Shown in pieces: positions 1-8,806 of a stretch of 64,000 bases of DNA; the stretch's first letter is position 1; each line of letters opens with the position of its first letter. Under the pieces are notes generated by a model. The model did not search any database. It was not told where the DNA came from and saw nothing but the letters and a program-made list of their open reading frames with translations. The position numbers and the translations under genes are program-made. The DNA comes from Homoserinimonas sedimenticola. GTDB lineage: Bacteria; Actinomycetota; Actinomycetes; Actinomycetales; Microbacteriaceae. The stretch lies in the NCBI RefSeq assembly GCF_026094475.1, contig NZ_JAPELL010000001.1:1574326-1638325 (forward strand). The letters run 5' to 3'.

Positions 1-827
1 ACGACCGAGGGGGTGCGGTAGGCCGAGGCGAGGTGTGCGGCACCCGTGTCCGCCGAGACGACGAGGCGGGCCTCACGGATGAGCGCCGCGAACTCGTCGA
101 GGGCGAGAGTGCCCGCGAGCACGGTGGAGTCGGGGAGCCCCGCGAGGGATGCCGCGTGCTCTGCGCGTGCCCGTTCCGCCCCGCTGCCCGTGAAGACGAC
201 GCGATGCCCGAGCGCGTCGAGGGCTGAGGCGACGGCCGCGAAGCGCTCGACCGGCCACTCGCGCGAGCCGTAGAAGGCGCCCACGTGCACGACCGTCGCG
301 TGGGCGATGACGGCGGGCGCGGCCGGGGGGAGCAGCAGCACGTCCTCGGGATCCGCGGGCATCCCGTGCGCGGTCACGAGCCGCGCCCAGCGGTAGCGCT
401 CGAGCACGCCGTCCTCCCATTCGGGTCCGTCGCGCAACTCGTTGCGGTGCCCCACCACCCGGCGGGCCCCCAGCGCCTCGATGATGCCGCGACTCTCGGG
501 GCCGTTGCCGTGTAGGTTGACGGCGATATCGATACGCCCCGGCGCGATGGGCAGTGGATCGTCGAGGCCGGGCGTCGGAAGCAGCACGTCGACGCCCCCG
601 ATGAGTTCGACGATCGGCTCCAGCCAGCCGGGCACCGCCAGCACGAGCCGATGCTCGGGAAGGGCGCGATGGATGCCGCGGATGGCAGGCACTGCCACGA
701 GCAGGTCCCCGAGCTTGAGGGCACGCAGCGCGAGCACCTCGCTCCTGGGGGCACGGGAGCCGAAGTCTTCCACCTGACCAGCAGTAGTGCCGACGGCGAC
801 GGGACGGCAGTGCTCGCGCCGCGGCAT
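1..827 (-). CDS. Glycosyltransferase family 9 (heptosyltransferase-like), 3' end beyond window
   Basis: The frame reads, after a short leader, ALRALKLGDLLVAVPAIRG, the GT9 N-terminal signature. Further on are VVGHRNEL, VVHVGAFYGSREWP and, near the left edge, VVSADTGAAHLASA, which matches the C-terminal donor-binding motif of heptosyltransferases. The protein continues past base 1, so the C-terminus is unseen. The first in-frame ATG after a stop is at 827; a GTG at 773 is an alternative and neither has a strong Shine-Dalgarno. The gene is divergent from gmhB with about 70 bases between them. Inference: a cytoplasmic enzyme adding heptose from ADP-heptose to a surface glycan. GT9 membership is clear; acceptor and sugar are not. 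Confidence 0.8.
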   Translation of the reverse strand, partial: MPRREHCRPVAVGTTAGQVEDFGSRAPRSEVLALRALKLGDLLVAVPAIRGIHRALPEHRLVLAVPGWLEPIVELIGGVDVLLPTPGLDDPLPIAPGRIDIAVNLHGNGPESRGIIEALGARRVVGHRNELRDGPEWEDGVLERYRWARLVTAHGMPADPEDVLLLPPAAPAVIAHATVVHVGAFYGSREWPVERFAAVASALDALGHRVVFTGSGAERARAEHAASLAGLPDSTVLAGTLALDEFAALIREARLVVSADTGAAHLASAYRTPSV

Positions 828-894
828 CCGGCGTCTTCACAGGCTCGAGCAGTGCCGACGTTTACTTCTCCTTTCGCTGGGGAACAGCACTGCT

Positions 895-1467
895 ATGGAC
901 TACTCCACGCCAGCGAGCACGGGGCCGCGCGCGGTGCTGTTCGACCGCGACGGAACCCTCGTCGTCGATGTGCCCTACAACGGCGACCCGGCGCGCGTTC
1001 GGCTGATGCCGGGTGCGGCCGAGGCGGTGCGGATGCTGCGGGAGCGCGGCATCCTCGTCGGCGTCGTCAGCAACCAGTCGGGCATCGCCCGCGGGCTGCT
1101 GACGCGGGAGCAGGTCGACGCCGTCAACGACGTGGTCGATCGCCTCGCGGGTCCCTTCGACGTGTGGGCGGTGTGCCCGCACTCGCCAGAAGACGGATGC
1201 TCGTGCCGCAAGCCCGCCCCAGGCATGGTGCTTTCGAGCGCTCGCGCCCTCGGCGTCGCACCGCACGAGGTCGCGGTCATCGGCGACATCGGTGCCGACG
1301 TGGGTGCCGCGCAGGCGGCGGGTGCCCGATCCCTGCTCGTGCCGACCCCCGTGACGCGCGAGGAGGAGGTCGCCCATGCGCCCCTCGTCGCGCCCGACAT
1401 CCTGACGGCGGTCGAGCTGCTGCTCGAGGACGTGCCGCAACCGGCGACGAGCGGAGCCGCCCTATGA
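895..1467 (+). CDS. gmhB: D-glycero-D-manno-heptose 1,7-bisphosphate phosphatase, HAD-IIIA family
   Basis: 190 residues, the usual length for GmhB. The HAD nucleophile motif DRDGT lies at residues 17-21, VSNQSG at 58-63, and a zinc-binding C-x-H...C-x-C set at C94, H96, C102 and C104 (CPHSPEDGCSCRKP), which is diagnostic of GmhB and related histidinol phosphatases. GDIGADVGAA near 130 holds the acidic metal ligands. It removes the C7 phosphate of heptose 1,7-bisphosphate between the kinase and nucleotidyltransferase steps of HldE. The start ATG follows a GGGGAAC stretch. It overlaps the next gene by four bases (ATGA), beginning a run of coupled genes. Context with gmhA and hldE supports heptose rather than histidine metabolism. 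Confidence 0.9.
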   Translation: MDYSTPASTGPRAVLFDRDGTLVVDVPYNGDPARVRLMPGAAEAVRMLRERGILVGVVSNQSGIARGLLTREQVDAVNDVVDRLAGPFDVWAVCPHSPEDGCSCRKPAPGMVLSSARALGVAPHEVAVIGDIGADVGAAQAAGARSLLVPTPVTREEEVAHAPLVAPDILTAVELLLEDVPQPATSGAAL

Positions 1468-2528
1468 CCCGGGCCCTCGTGGTGCGCCTCGACAGCGCGG
1501 GTGACGTGCTCCTCGCGGGACCCGCGGTGCGCGCGGTCGCCGCCGGGGCCGACGAGGTCGTCATGCTGTGCGGACCGCAGGGGGCACCCGCCGCCCACCT
1601 GCTGCCTGGCGCCGATTCGGTGCTGACCTGGGCGTGCCCGTGGATCGTCGACCCCGCCCCGGATACCACGCGCGAGCATCTCGACGAGCTCGAGCTCCTG
1701 CTGGCCCGCGTCTCCCCGATCGATGTCGCGGTCATCCTCACCTCCTTTCACCAGTCGCCGCTCCCGCTTGCGCTCCTGCTGCGACTCGCGGGGGTCCCTC
1801 GGATCGTGGGCGCATCGACGGATTTCGCAGGGAGTCTCCTCGATGTGCGCCTCAAGCCGGGCGAGGACCTCGACGAGGACCAGCCCGAGCCGGAACGGGC
1901 GCTCGCCATCGCGGCGGCGGGCGGCTTCACCCTGCCCGCGGGCGACGACGGCAGGCTCGCTGTCGACCCCATCTCTGATGCCTCCCCGCTCGTCGGCGAG
2001 GAGCCCTACATCGTCGTCCACCCGGGGGCTTCGGTTCCCGCCCGCGAGTGGCCTGCGACCCACCACCGCGACCTCGTGGCCCTGCTCGCCGAACAGGGGC
2101 ATCGTGTCGTCGTCACGGGCGCGCCCGCCGAGCGGGAACTCACACGCTTCGTCGCGGGCGAGCACGGCCTCGACCTGGGCGGGCGCACGAAACTGCCGGT
2201 GCTCGCCGATGTGCTGCGACGCGCTCGCGTCGTCGTGACCGGCAACACGGGCCCCGCGCACCTCGCCGCCGCCGTCGGCGCCCCCATCGTGAGCCTCTTC
2301 TCCCCCGTCGTGCCCGCCGTCCGTTGGGCTCCCTACCGCACGCGCGTCGAGCTGCTGGGCGACCAGGGCGCGGCATGCGCGGGCTCGCGGGCTCGCGTAT
2401 GCCCCGTGCCCGGGCATCCGTGCCTCTCCTCCGTCACGGCGGAGGACGCCCTCGCGGCGTGCGAACGACTCATGGCAGCGGATGCTGCGAAACCCCGTCA
2501 TCCGATGGTCGAGGAGGTGGCCCGATGA
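1464..2528 (+). CDS. Glycosyltransferase family 9, heptosyltransferase-like
   Basis: 354 residues. It opens with VVRLDSAGDVLLAGPAVRAV, the GT9 fold-1 loop. The middle holds YIVVHPGASVPAREWP and the C-terminal lobe holds VVTGNTGPAHLAAAVGAP, the ADP-sugar-binding region of WaaC/WaaF-type enzymes. A cysteine-rich tail (ACAGSRARVCPVPGHPC) is shared by many Gram-positive and Gram-negative GT9 proteins and may bind a metal. It starts in an ATGA overlap with gmhB and ends in another with the next glycosyltransferase, so translation is probably coupled. Predicted role: transfer of D-glycero-D-manno-heptose from ADP-heptose onto a growing envelope glycan. Acceptor unknown. Confidence 0.87.
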   Translation: MTRALVVRLDSAGDVLLAGPAVRAVAAGADEVVMLCGPQGAPAAHLLPGADSVLTWACPWIVDPAPDTTREHLDELELLLARVSPIDVAVILTSFHQSPLPLALLLRLAGVPRIVGASTDFAGSLLDVRLKPGEDLDEDQPEPERALAIAAAGGFTLPAGDDGRLAVDPISDASPLVGEEPYIVVHPGASVPAREWPATHHRDLVALLAEQGHRVVVTGAPAERELTRFVAGEHGLDLGGRTKLPVLADVLRRARVVVTGNTGPAHLAAAVGAPIVSLFSPVVPAVRWAPYRTRVELLGDQGAACAGSRARVCPVPGHPCLSSVTAEDALAACERLMAADAAKPRHPMVEEVAR

Positions 2529-3544
2529 GAGTCATGGTGTGGCATGTGCACGGCGGCTGGATGGACGCGTTCGTGCGCGGCGGACACGACTACCTGCTGC
2601 CGACCAGGCCCGGCTCGGGAACGGGCCGCGGAGGCACGGGCGAGCCGTGGCCCTCCGGCGTGCGCGAGGTGAGCGACGCGGAGCCCTGGGCCGAGGACGT
2701 CGATGTCGTCGTGCTGCAGCGGCCGGAGGAGATCGCCGAGGTTGAGCGCCTGCTGGGGCGGAGCCCGGGCCGCGACATCCCCGCGATCTTCGTGGAACAC
2801 AACACTCCAAAGGGGGCGGTGCCCAACGAGCGCCACCCGCTCGGCGACCGCGGCGACATCCCCATCGCGCATGTGACGCACTTCAACCGCCTCATGTGGG
2901 ACTCGGGAGATGCGCGCACGCTCGTGATCGAGCACGGCATCCGAGACCCCGGGCTGCTCTATCGCGGCGAGCGCCCCCACCTCGCGACGGTCGTCAACGA
3001 GCCGGTGCGCCGGTGGCGAGTCACGGGCACCGACCTGCTCGCCCAGTTCGCGGAGGCCGCCCCCATCGAGGCATACGGCATCGCGACCGAACTGCTGCCC
3101 GAAGCGACCGGTCTGGGCGAGGACCGGCTGATCCTCGGGGGCAACCTGCCGACTCGGCGCCTGCACGGCGAACTCGCGCTCAGCCGCGTCTACCTGCACC
3201 CCCTGCGCTGGACCTCACTCGGGCTGAGCCTGCTCGAGGCGATGCACCTGGGGATGCCCGTGGTCGTACTCGACACAACAGAGGCGGCCCGCGCGGTGCC
3301 ACCCGAGGCGGGCGCGATTTCGAGCGACGTCGACGCGCTCGTGCGCGAGGCGCGCCGCCTCATCGAGGACCCCGACGAGGCGCGGGCACGAGGACGGGTC
3401 GCGCGGGAGGTCGCGCTCGAACGCTACGGGCTCGCGCGCTTCTTGCAGGACTGGGATGACGCGCTGGATGACGTAGTCGGAGGCAGAACGCCTGCCGGCT
3501 CAGCGATGCCGCAGTCGCGGCTGAAGGAAAGGGTGACGCCATGA
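2525..3544 (+). CDS. Glycosyltransferase, GT-B fold (GT4-like)
   Basis: 339 residues. There is an N-terminal half with [10 protein letters not shown] and [10 protein letters not shown], and a C-terminal half with [25 protein letters not shown], the E-x7-E type donor-binding segment of GT4 enzymes in a shortened form. Glycines around residues 15-50 ([17 protein letters not shown]) form a flexible N-terminal loop. It starts within the ATGA at the end of the GT9 gene and overlaps the next gene likewise. No signal peptide or membrane segment is seen, so it acts in the cytoplasm on a lipid- or sugar-linked acceptor. The transferred sugar cannot be told from sequence. Confidence 0.75.
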   Translation: MRVMVWHVHGGWMDAFVRGGHDYLLPTRPGSGTGRGGTGEPWPSGVREVSDAEPWAEDVDVVVLQRPEEIAEVERLLGRSPGRDIPAIFVEHNTPKGAVPNERHPLGDRGDIPIAHVTHFNRLMWDSGDARTLVIEHGIRDPGLLYRGERPHLATVVNEPVRRWRVTGTDLLAQFAEAAPIEAYGIATELLPEATGLGEDRLILGGNLPTRRLHGELALSRVYLHPLRWTSLGLSLLEAMHLGMPVVVLDTTEAARAVPPEAGAISSDVDALVREARRLIEDPDEARARGRVAREVALERYGLARFLQDWDDALDDVVGGRTPAGSAMPQSRLKERVTP

Positions 3545-4809
3545 GGATCGCGATGATTTCGGAGCACGCGAGCCCGCTGGCCACGCTGGGCGGCGTGGAC
3601 GCGGGCGGGCAGAACGTGCACGTCGCAGCACTGTCGAGCGCTCTCGCTCGACGCGGACACAGCGTCACCGTGTACACGCGAAGAGACGACCCCGCGCTCG
3701 CCGACCGGGTCACCTTTGCACCCGGTGTCGAGGTCGTGCACATCACGGCCGGCCCGGAGCGACACATCCTCAAGGACGAGCTTCTGCCCTACATGGAGGC
3801 GCTCGGCGACGGCGTCGCGGCCGACTGGGCCCAGAACCCGCCCGACATCGTGCACGGGCACTTCTGGATGTCGGGGCTCGCCGCGCTGCGAGCGGCCGGC
3901 AGTATCGCGGCGGAACGCAGCATCCCCGTGACCCAGACCTTCCACGCGCTGGGCGCCGTCAAGCGCCGCCACCAGGGCCTGCAGGACACGAGCCCGCCCG
4001 AGCGCGAATGGCTCGAACCGTGGGTAGGCCGCAGCGCGGACAGCGTCATCGCGACCTGCTCGGACGAGGCGTTCGAGCTCAAGGCACTTGGTGTGCCCTC
4101 GACGGGGATCTACGTCGTGCCCTGCGGCGTGGACCTCTCCCTCTTCTCCCCCGAGGGCCCGGCAGAGTCGAAGGGGCGAACCTTCCGCATCGTCACGGTC
4201 GGTCGCCTCGTGCAGCGCAAGGGCGTCGACCTCGTGATCGAGGCGATGGCGCGACTCGTCGCCGACACGGCGCAGGACGTCGAACTCGTCATCGTCGGCG
4301 GTTCCGGCAGCGCCGACAGCCTGCGCGACGACCCCGAGGTGCAGCGCCTGAGCGCCAAGGCGCGCGAACTCGGCGTCGAGGATCGCGTGCACATCCGGGG
4401 CCAGCTGGGGCTGGATGCCCTCCCCGCCGTCTACCGTTCCGCCGACGTCGTCGCGTGCACCCCCTGGTACGAGCCCTTCGGAATCGTGCCGCTCGAGGCC
4501 ATGGCGAGCGGCGTGCCCGTCGTCGCGAGCTCCGTCGGGGGACTCATCGACACGGTCGTGGATGGCGGCACGGGCATCCACGTTCCCCCGCGCGACAGCG
4601 CCGGGATCGCGGATGCTCTTGCCGCACTGCTCTCCGACGAGGACCTGCGGCGCACGCTCGGGCGGGCCGGGCGCGAGCGCATCGAGGCCCGCTACGCGTG
4701 GGACCAGATCGCGGCAGACACGGAACGCTCCTACCGCCGCACGATCGCCCGGGCCCGCGGGGCCAGCTCCCGCAGCGCCCGCGGCACGGTCGAGGGGGTG
4801 TCCCGATGA
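3541..4809 (+). CDS. Glycosyltransferase family 4 (MshA/sucrose-phosphate-synthase-like)
   Basis: 422 residues with the full GT4 pattern: [12 protein letters not shown] near residues 17-28, [11 protein letters not shown], then [29 protein letters not shown], and [18 protein letters not shown] near 311 with the two donor-contacting glutamates. The GG-x-x-x-GGQ-N-V-H opening is typical of MshA-type and sucrose-synthase-type enzymes. It overlaps both neighbours by ATGA and lies between other glycan genes and gmhA, so a role in the heptose-containing glycan is more likely than mycothiol synthesis. Sugar and acceptor are unassigned. Confidence 0.85.
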   Translation: MRIAMISEHASPLATLGGVDAGGQNVHVAALSSALARRGHSVTVYTRRDDPALADRVTFAPGVEVVHITAGPERHILKDELLPYMEALGDGVAADWAQNPPDIVHGHFWMSGLAALRAAGSIAAERSIPVTQTFHALGAVKRRHQGLQDTSPPEREWLEPWVGRSADSVIATCSDEAFELKALGVPSTGIYVVPCGVDLSLFSPEGPAESKGRTFRIVTVGRLVQRKGVDLVIEAMARLVADTAQDVELVIVGGSGSADSLRDDPEVQRLSAKARELGVEDRVHIRGQLGLDALPAVYRSADVVACTPWYEPFGIVPLEAMASGVPVVASSVGGLIDTVVDGGTGIHVPPRDSAGIADALAALLSDEDLRRTLGRAGRERIEARYAWDQIAADTERSYRRTIARARGASSRSARGTVEGVSR

Positions 4810-5441
4810 CGACGGAATGGCTTGCCCCCTCCGTAAGCGCCCCGGCCCGCGCCCGGGAGAGCGACTACGAGGTCATCGAGACCCACATCGACGCGCTTCG
4901 ACCCGTGCTCGACGCCCTGCACCTGCACGCGCCCCAGCTCGCCCGCTGGGGCACCGAGCTGGCGCACAGGCTGCACGGGGGCGCCCGGGCCTTCGCCGCC
5001 GGCAACGGCGGTTCGGCCGCAGAAGCCCAGCACCTGACGGCCGAAATCGTCGGGCGCTTCGACGGCGAGCGCCGCGCCTTCTCCGCCATCGCCCTGCACG
5101 CCGACACCTCGAGCGTCACCGCGATCGGCAACGACTACGGCTATGACGAGGTCTTCGCCCGCCAGATCGAGGCGCACGCGCGGCCGGGCGACGTGCTCGT
5201 GCTGCTGTCGACGAGCGGCAAGAGCCCCAACCTGCTGAAGGCCGCCCGTGCAGCCCGCGCCGCCCGCGTCACCACCTGGGCGCTCACGGGCGCCGGCCCC
5301 AACCCGCTGACCCTCGAGTGCGACGACCACATCGCCCTGCAGGGGCCCTCCGCCAACGTGCAGGAGGCGCAGCTCGTGGCCGTGCACTCCCTCTGCCGGG
5401 CCTTCGACCGGCAGATCGCCGTGCTCGACGGGAGGGCCTGA
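4806..5441 (+). CDS. gmhA: Sedoheptulose 7-phosphate isomerase (SIS domain)
   Basis: 211 residues, the usual GmhA size. The single SIS domain carries [20 protein letters not shown] from about residue 64, the core of GmhA with the sugar-phosphate-binding serine, then [16 protein letters not shown] and [12 protein letters not shown], both conserved in GmhA. It converts sedoheptulose 7-phosphate from the pentose phosphate pathway to D-glycero-D-manno-heptose 7-phosphate, the first committed step to ADP-heptose. The start lies in an ATGA overlap with the GT4 gene and the stop overlaps the next start (TGATG). An N-terminal tail of about 17 residues precedes the domain. DiaA is a possible alternative, but the operon partners favour GmhA. 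Confidence 0.9.
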   Translation: MTTEWLAPSVSAPARARESDYEVIETHIDALRPVLDALHLHAPQLARWGTELAHRLHGGARAFAAGNGGSAAEAQHLTAEIVGRFDGERRAFSAIALHADTSSVTAIGNDYGYDEVFARQIEAHARPGDVLVLLSTSGKSPNLLKAARAARAARVTTWALTGAGPNPLTLECDDHIALQGPSANVQEAQLVAVHSLCRAFDRQIAVLDGRA

Positions 5442-6805
5442 TGCGCATCACGGTGGTGGGGGACGTGCTCCTCGACGTCGACCTCGTCGGCTCAGCCGAG
5501 CGCTTCAGCCCCGACGGGCCCGTGCCCGTCGTCGACGTGGGTTCGAGCATCCGTCGCCCCGGCGGGGCCGGACTCGTGGCCGCCATGCTCGCCCGCGACG
5601 GACACGACGTCACCCTCGTGACCGTGCTGGGCGAGGATGCGCCGGGGCAGGAGATCCGCGCCGCACTCGCTGACGTGACCGTTGTGGCGGCGACGAGCGG
5701 AGCGCCGACCCCCGTCAAGACGCGGCTGCGTGCGGATGGGCATCCGATTGCCCGCATCGATGAGGGTTGCGCGCCCGTCGACGTGCCGCGGGTGAACCCC
5801 GCCATGCTCGACGCCGTCGGGCAGGGCTCCGCCATCATCGTCGCCGACTACGGTCGCCGCCTGAGCGAGAACGCCGAGCTGCGGCGGGCACTCGACGCGG
5901 CCGGTCGGCGCGTGCCCCTCGTGTGGGACCCGCACCCGCGCGGGGCGACACCCGTTCCGTCGACGCGCGTCGTGACGCCCAACAGCAGCGAGGCGGCCCG
6001 CGCCACGGGAGTCGCGACCGACGACGTCCCAGGAGCGGCCGCGGCGGCCGAGGAACTCGTGCGTCGCTGGGGCTGCCACAGCGTCGCTGTGACCCTCGGG
6101 GCACGCGGCGCCCTCCTCAGCGAGGGCACGGGGGCTGTGCCGCTCGTCGTCTCCGCCCCCAGGGTGCGGGCCGAAGACCCGTGCGGCGCGGGCGACCGGC
6201 TCGCGGCATCCCTCGCGGTGGCCCTCGGCCGGGGCAGCGGCCTGCCCGAGGCGCTGCGCGGGGCCGTCGCCGACGCGAGCGCCTACCTTGCAGCGGGCGG
6301 CGTTGCGGCACTCGCCGCCCCACCGACGCCGACGCCCCTCCCGCGTGACGCCGTGACGGCGCTGACGGTCGCCCGCGAAGCCCGGCAGACGGGGGGCACC
6401 GTCGTCGCGACCGGCGGATGCTTCGACCTCCTGCATGCGGGACACGCCCACGCCCTCTCGGCCGCCCGCGCCCTCGGCGACTGCCTCATCGTCTGCCTCA
6501 ACTCCGACGACTCTGTGCGGCGGCTGAAGGGCCCGACGCGACCCATCATGAGCGAGGCCGACCGCGTCGACCTGCTGCTCGCCCTCGAATGCGTCGATGC
6601 CGTCATCGTCTTCGACGAAGACACCCCAGAGGCGGTGCTGCGGCAGATCGAACCCGAGCTGTGGGTCAAGGGCGGGGACTACGTCGCCGCCGACCTACCA
6701 GAGGCCGCCGTGCTCGCCGAATGGGGTGGCCGCGCCGTCACGGTGCCGTTCCACCCCGGGCGTTCGTCGTCGGCCCTCGCCGACGCGATCGCCAAAGTCA
6801 GCTGA
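5441..6805 (+). CDS. hldE: Bifunctional heptose 7-phosphate kinase / heptose 1-phosphate adenylyltransferase, divergent copy 1
   Basis: 454 residues. An N-terminal PfkB-type kinase domain (about 1-305) is followed by a cytidylyltransferase-fold domain (about 318-454) with GGCFDLLHAGHAHAL near 325, the HxGH nucleotide site, RRLKGPTRPI and KGGDY near 410. The nucleotidyltransferase half looks intact. The kinase half is altered: where the family has GGAAN it reads GGAGLVA at 41-47, losing the conserved asparagine, and the C-terminal kinase motif is DPCGAGD (about 246-252) rather than D-x-TGAGD. A second, more canonical copy lies at 10207-11703. Copy 1 may serve mainly as the adenylyltransferase or accept another sugar. 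TGATG overlap with gmhA. Confidence 0.87.
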   Translation: MRITVVGDVLLDVDLVGSAERFSPDGPVPVVDVGSSIRRPGGAGLVAAMLARDGHDVTLVTVLGEDAPGQEIRAALADVTVVAATSGAPTPVKTRLRADGHPIARIDEGCAPVDVPRVNPAMLDAVGQGSAIIVADYGRRLSENAELRRALDAAGRRVPLVWDPHPRGATPVPSTRVVTPNSSEAARATGVATDDVPGAAAAAEELVRRWGCHSVAVTLGARGALLSEGTGAVPLVVSAPRVRAEDPCGAGDRLAASLAVALGRGSGLPEALRGAVADASAYLAAGGVAALAAPPTPTPLPRDAVTALTVAREARQTGGTVVATGGCFDLLHAGHAHALSAARALGDCLIVCLNSDDSVRRLKGPTRPIMSEADRVDLLLALECVDAVIVFDEDTPEAVLRQIEPELWVKGGDYVAADLPEAAVLAEWGGRAVTVPFHPGRSSSALADAIAKVS

Positions 6806-6846
6806 CCACCATCAACGACCCGCGCGACAGCGCAGGAAGGACATTC

Positions 6847-7548
6847 ATGTCTGCTCCCACCACACGACCCATCGGCCGCGTCCTCATCACGGGCGGCGCC
6901 TCCGGACTCGGGGCGGCCGTCGTCGACGCCGTGCGCGACGCGGGCGGCACGCCCATCGTGCTCGACCGCTCGATCGAGCACGTCTCGGGCGTCGAGGCGC
7001 ACGAGGTCGACGTCTCCGACACGAGAACCGTCGAACGGCTCGTGGGTGAGATCGCCGCCGACGGCGGGCTGGATGCTGTCGTCACCGCCGCGGGAATCGA
7101 CCGGTGCGGCCGCCTCAGCGATGTGCCAGCAGAGGAGTGGGAGAAGGTCGTGCAGGTCAACCTGCTCGGCACCGTCGCGGTCGTGCGGGCGGCCCTGCCC
7201 GCGCTGCACAGCTCCCACGGGAGGGTCGTGACCGTGGCATCCTCGCTCGCCCTCAAGGCGGTGGCGGATGCGACCGCCTACTGCGCGTCGAAGTTCGGCG
7301 TGCTCGGCTTCAGCCGCGCACTCGCGGCCGAGACGAAGGGCGAGATCGGCGTCACGACGCTCGTGCCCTCTGGCATGAAGACCAAGTTCTTCGACGACCG
7401 CGACGAGAAGTACAAGCCGCAGGACGACTCACGCCTCAATGACCCCGCGCTCGTCGCCAACGCCGTCATGTTCGCGCTCTCGCAGCCCGAGACGAGCGAG
7501 GTGCGCGAACTCGTCATCTGCCACGCCGAAGAAGACTCCTGGCCATGA
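6847..7548 (+). CDS. Classical short-chain dehydrogenase/reductase
   Basis: 233 residues with the Rossmann motif TGGASGLG near residue 15, the catalytic serine in VASS, the YCASK active-site pair, and PSGMKTKFF after the active site. This is a classical SDR, not the extended SDR of ADP-heptose epimerase HldD. A good ribosome site (AGGAAGG) precedes the ATG, 41 bases after hldE copy 1. Its last 35 bases overlap the 3' end of the convergent GT9 gene. Inference from position: it may reduce or oxidise a sugar nucleotide or glycan intermediate. Substrate unknown. Confidence 0.8.
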   Translation: MSAPTTRPIGRVLITGGASGLGAAVVDAVRDAGGTPIVLDRSIEHVSGVEAHEVDVSDTRTVERLVGEIAADGGLDAVVTAAGIDRCGRLSDVPAEEWEKVVQVNLLGTVAVVRAALPALHSSHGRVVTVASSLALKAVADATAYCASKFGVLGFSRALAAETKGEIGVTTLVPSGMKTKFFDDRDEKYKPQDDSRLNDPALVANAVMFALSQPETSEVRELVICHAEEDSWP

Positions 7549-8689
7549 GGTCGGCCGCGTCGGCGGCGACCGGCTCCGGCGCGACATCCGCGACGAAGGA
7601 GTCGTCGTGCTCGCAGCGCTCCGCCGTCCACCCCACCTGCGTGACATCGCGCCCGCAGGTGGGGCAGGCCATCGTCCAGGCGACGTGTGGGCGGTGGTCC
7701 GCCCGCCCCAGCGGGCCGGCATTGATCAGGTTGGGGAACCAGTAGATCCCCACCGTGCTCGTGCCGACGGCCTGCGCGAGGTGTCGCGGCCCGCTGTCAT
7801 TACCAACCAGAACGTCGGCGAGTGACATGAGCCCCGCGGCCTCGCCCAGCGGGAGCTCGCCCGCGAGAGACGAGACCCTGCTGGATGCTGCGAGCTCGAC
7901 GATCTCGCGGGCGGACGCAGCATCCGTCTCGTCGCCGATGACGACCACCTGGGCACCCTCACCCGCAAGCCGGCCCGCCACTTCAGCGAAGTTCGCGTTC
8001 GGCCAGCGACGGCGGGGGTCGGTCGCCCCCGGATGCAGCAGCACGAGCGGCGCTTCGGCATCGATGTGGCGCGCGGCCGCAGTCCGTTCCTCATGCGTGA
8101 CGTGGATGCGAGGTTCCAGGCGCACGGGCGCGGCCCCCGCGAGGCCGACCACCTCGAGCGCGCGCAGCATCTCGTGCTGGTAATAGACGTAGGGCAGATC
8201 GCGCTCGAGGCCGGCCGCATCCGGGGTGCGGGTGCCGACCGTGTGACGAGCGCCGAGCCGCAGTAGGAAGGGGTTGGAGTAGCGGCCCCCGCCGTGCAGC
8301 TGCACCGCGAGGTCGAAGCGGCGCCGGCGCATCCGGTCCAGGAACCGGGTGGTCTCCAGCTCGTCCTCAGCGCTTCCCGGCACATCGCGCACCCCGCGGC
8401 TCACGGGGAGAACCTCGACCTCATCGATCACGCCCGGCCTGCCCTGCAGTAGCGCCGCATGAAGGGGCGTGCCCAGCAGGGTGATGCGTGCGGCCGGGTA
8501 TGCGGCCGCGAGAGACTCGATCGCCGCGAGCGAGAACAGGAAGTCGCCCAGTCCGCCCCCTCTCAGCACCGCGATGCTGCGGACCTCCTCGAAGGGTTCG
8601 CCCAGCTCCCCCAGGCTCAGTCGTTCGATGGGGGGACGCAGATGCGGGCGCCCCACGTCCGCCACCGCGGTCGAGTCGTGCTGCGACAT
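7514..8689 (-). CDS. Glycosyltransferase family 9, heptosyltransferase-like
   Basis: 391 residues. After a leader of about 35 residues comes IAVLRGGGLGDFLFSLAAIE, the GT9 opening. LLHPGATDPRRRWP lies mid-protein and VLVGNDSGPRHLAQAVG is the donor site. The C-terminus carries CPTCGRDVTQ and a further Cys-His pair, resembling a small metal site. The ATG at 8689 follows a GGAGGTCAAGAG ribosome site. The reading frame stays open far upstream, but that part is the shadow of the aldehyde dehydrogenase. It is the only gene of this cluster, apart from the one at the left edge, on the minus strand, and it ends convergently inside the SDR gene. Likely transfers heptose in the same pathway. Confidence 0.87.
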   Translation of the reverse strand: MSQHDSTAVADVGRPHLRPPIERLSLGELGEPFEEVRSIAVLRGGGLGDFLFSLAAIESLAAAYPAARITLLGTPLHAALLQGRPGVIDEVEVLPVSRGVRDVPGSAEDELETTRFLDRMRRRRFDLAVQLHGGGRYSNPFLLRLGARHTVGTRTPDAAGLERDLPYVYYQHEMLRALEVVGLAGAAPVRLEPRIHVTHEERTAAARHIDAEAPLVLLHPGATDPRRRWPNANFAEVAGRLAGEGAQVVVIGDETDAASAREIVELAASSRVSSLAGELPLGEAAGLMSLADVLVGNDSGPRHLAQAVGTSTVGIYWFPNLINAGPLGRADHRPHVAWTMACPTCGRDVTQVGWTAERCEHDDSFVADVAPEPVAADAADLMARSLLRRGR

Positions 8690-8806
8690 CTCTTGACCTC
8701 CTCGCCTTGCCTGCTCATGACAGTTCCCAATACGAGCCCCGCCAAAACACGTGTAGGGGGGCGGGCAGGTGGGTACAGGCCGGATACGCAAACCGAAGGA
8801 GGACGG

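Noticed and set aside
651-2528. Long open frames read through from neighbouring genes (for example 651-1463, 8690-9778, 46918-48279)
   Set aside because: They are arginine- and alanine-rich shadows of real genes in other frames, caused by high GC; the family-conserved starts lie well inside them.
4806-5441. DiaA (replication initiator-associated SIS protein) in place of GmhA
   Set aside because: The GmhA motifs and the position between glycan genes and hldE fit heptose synthesis better.
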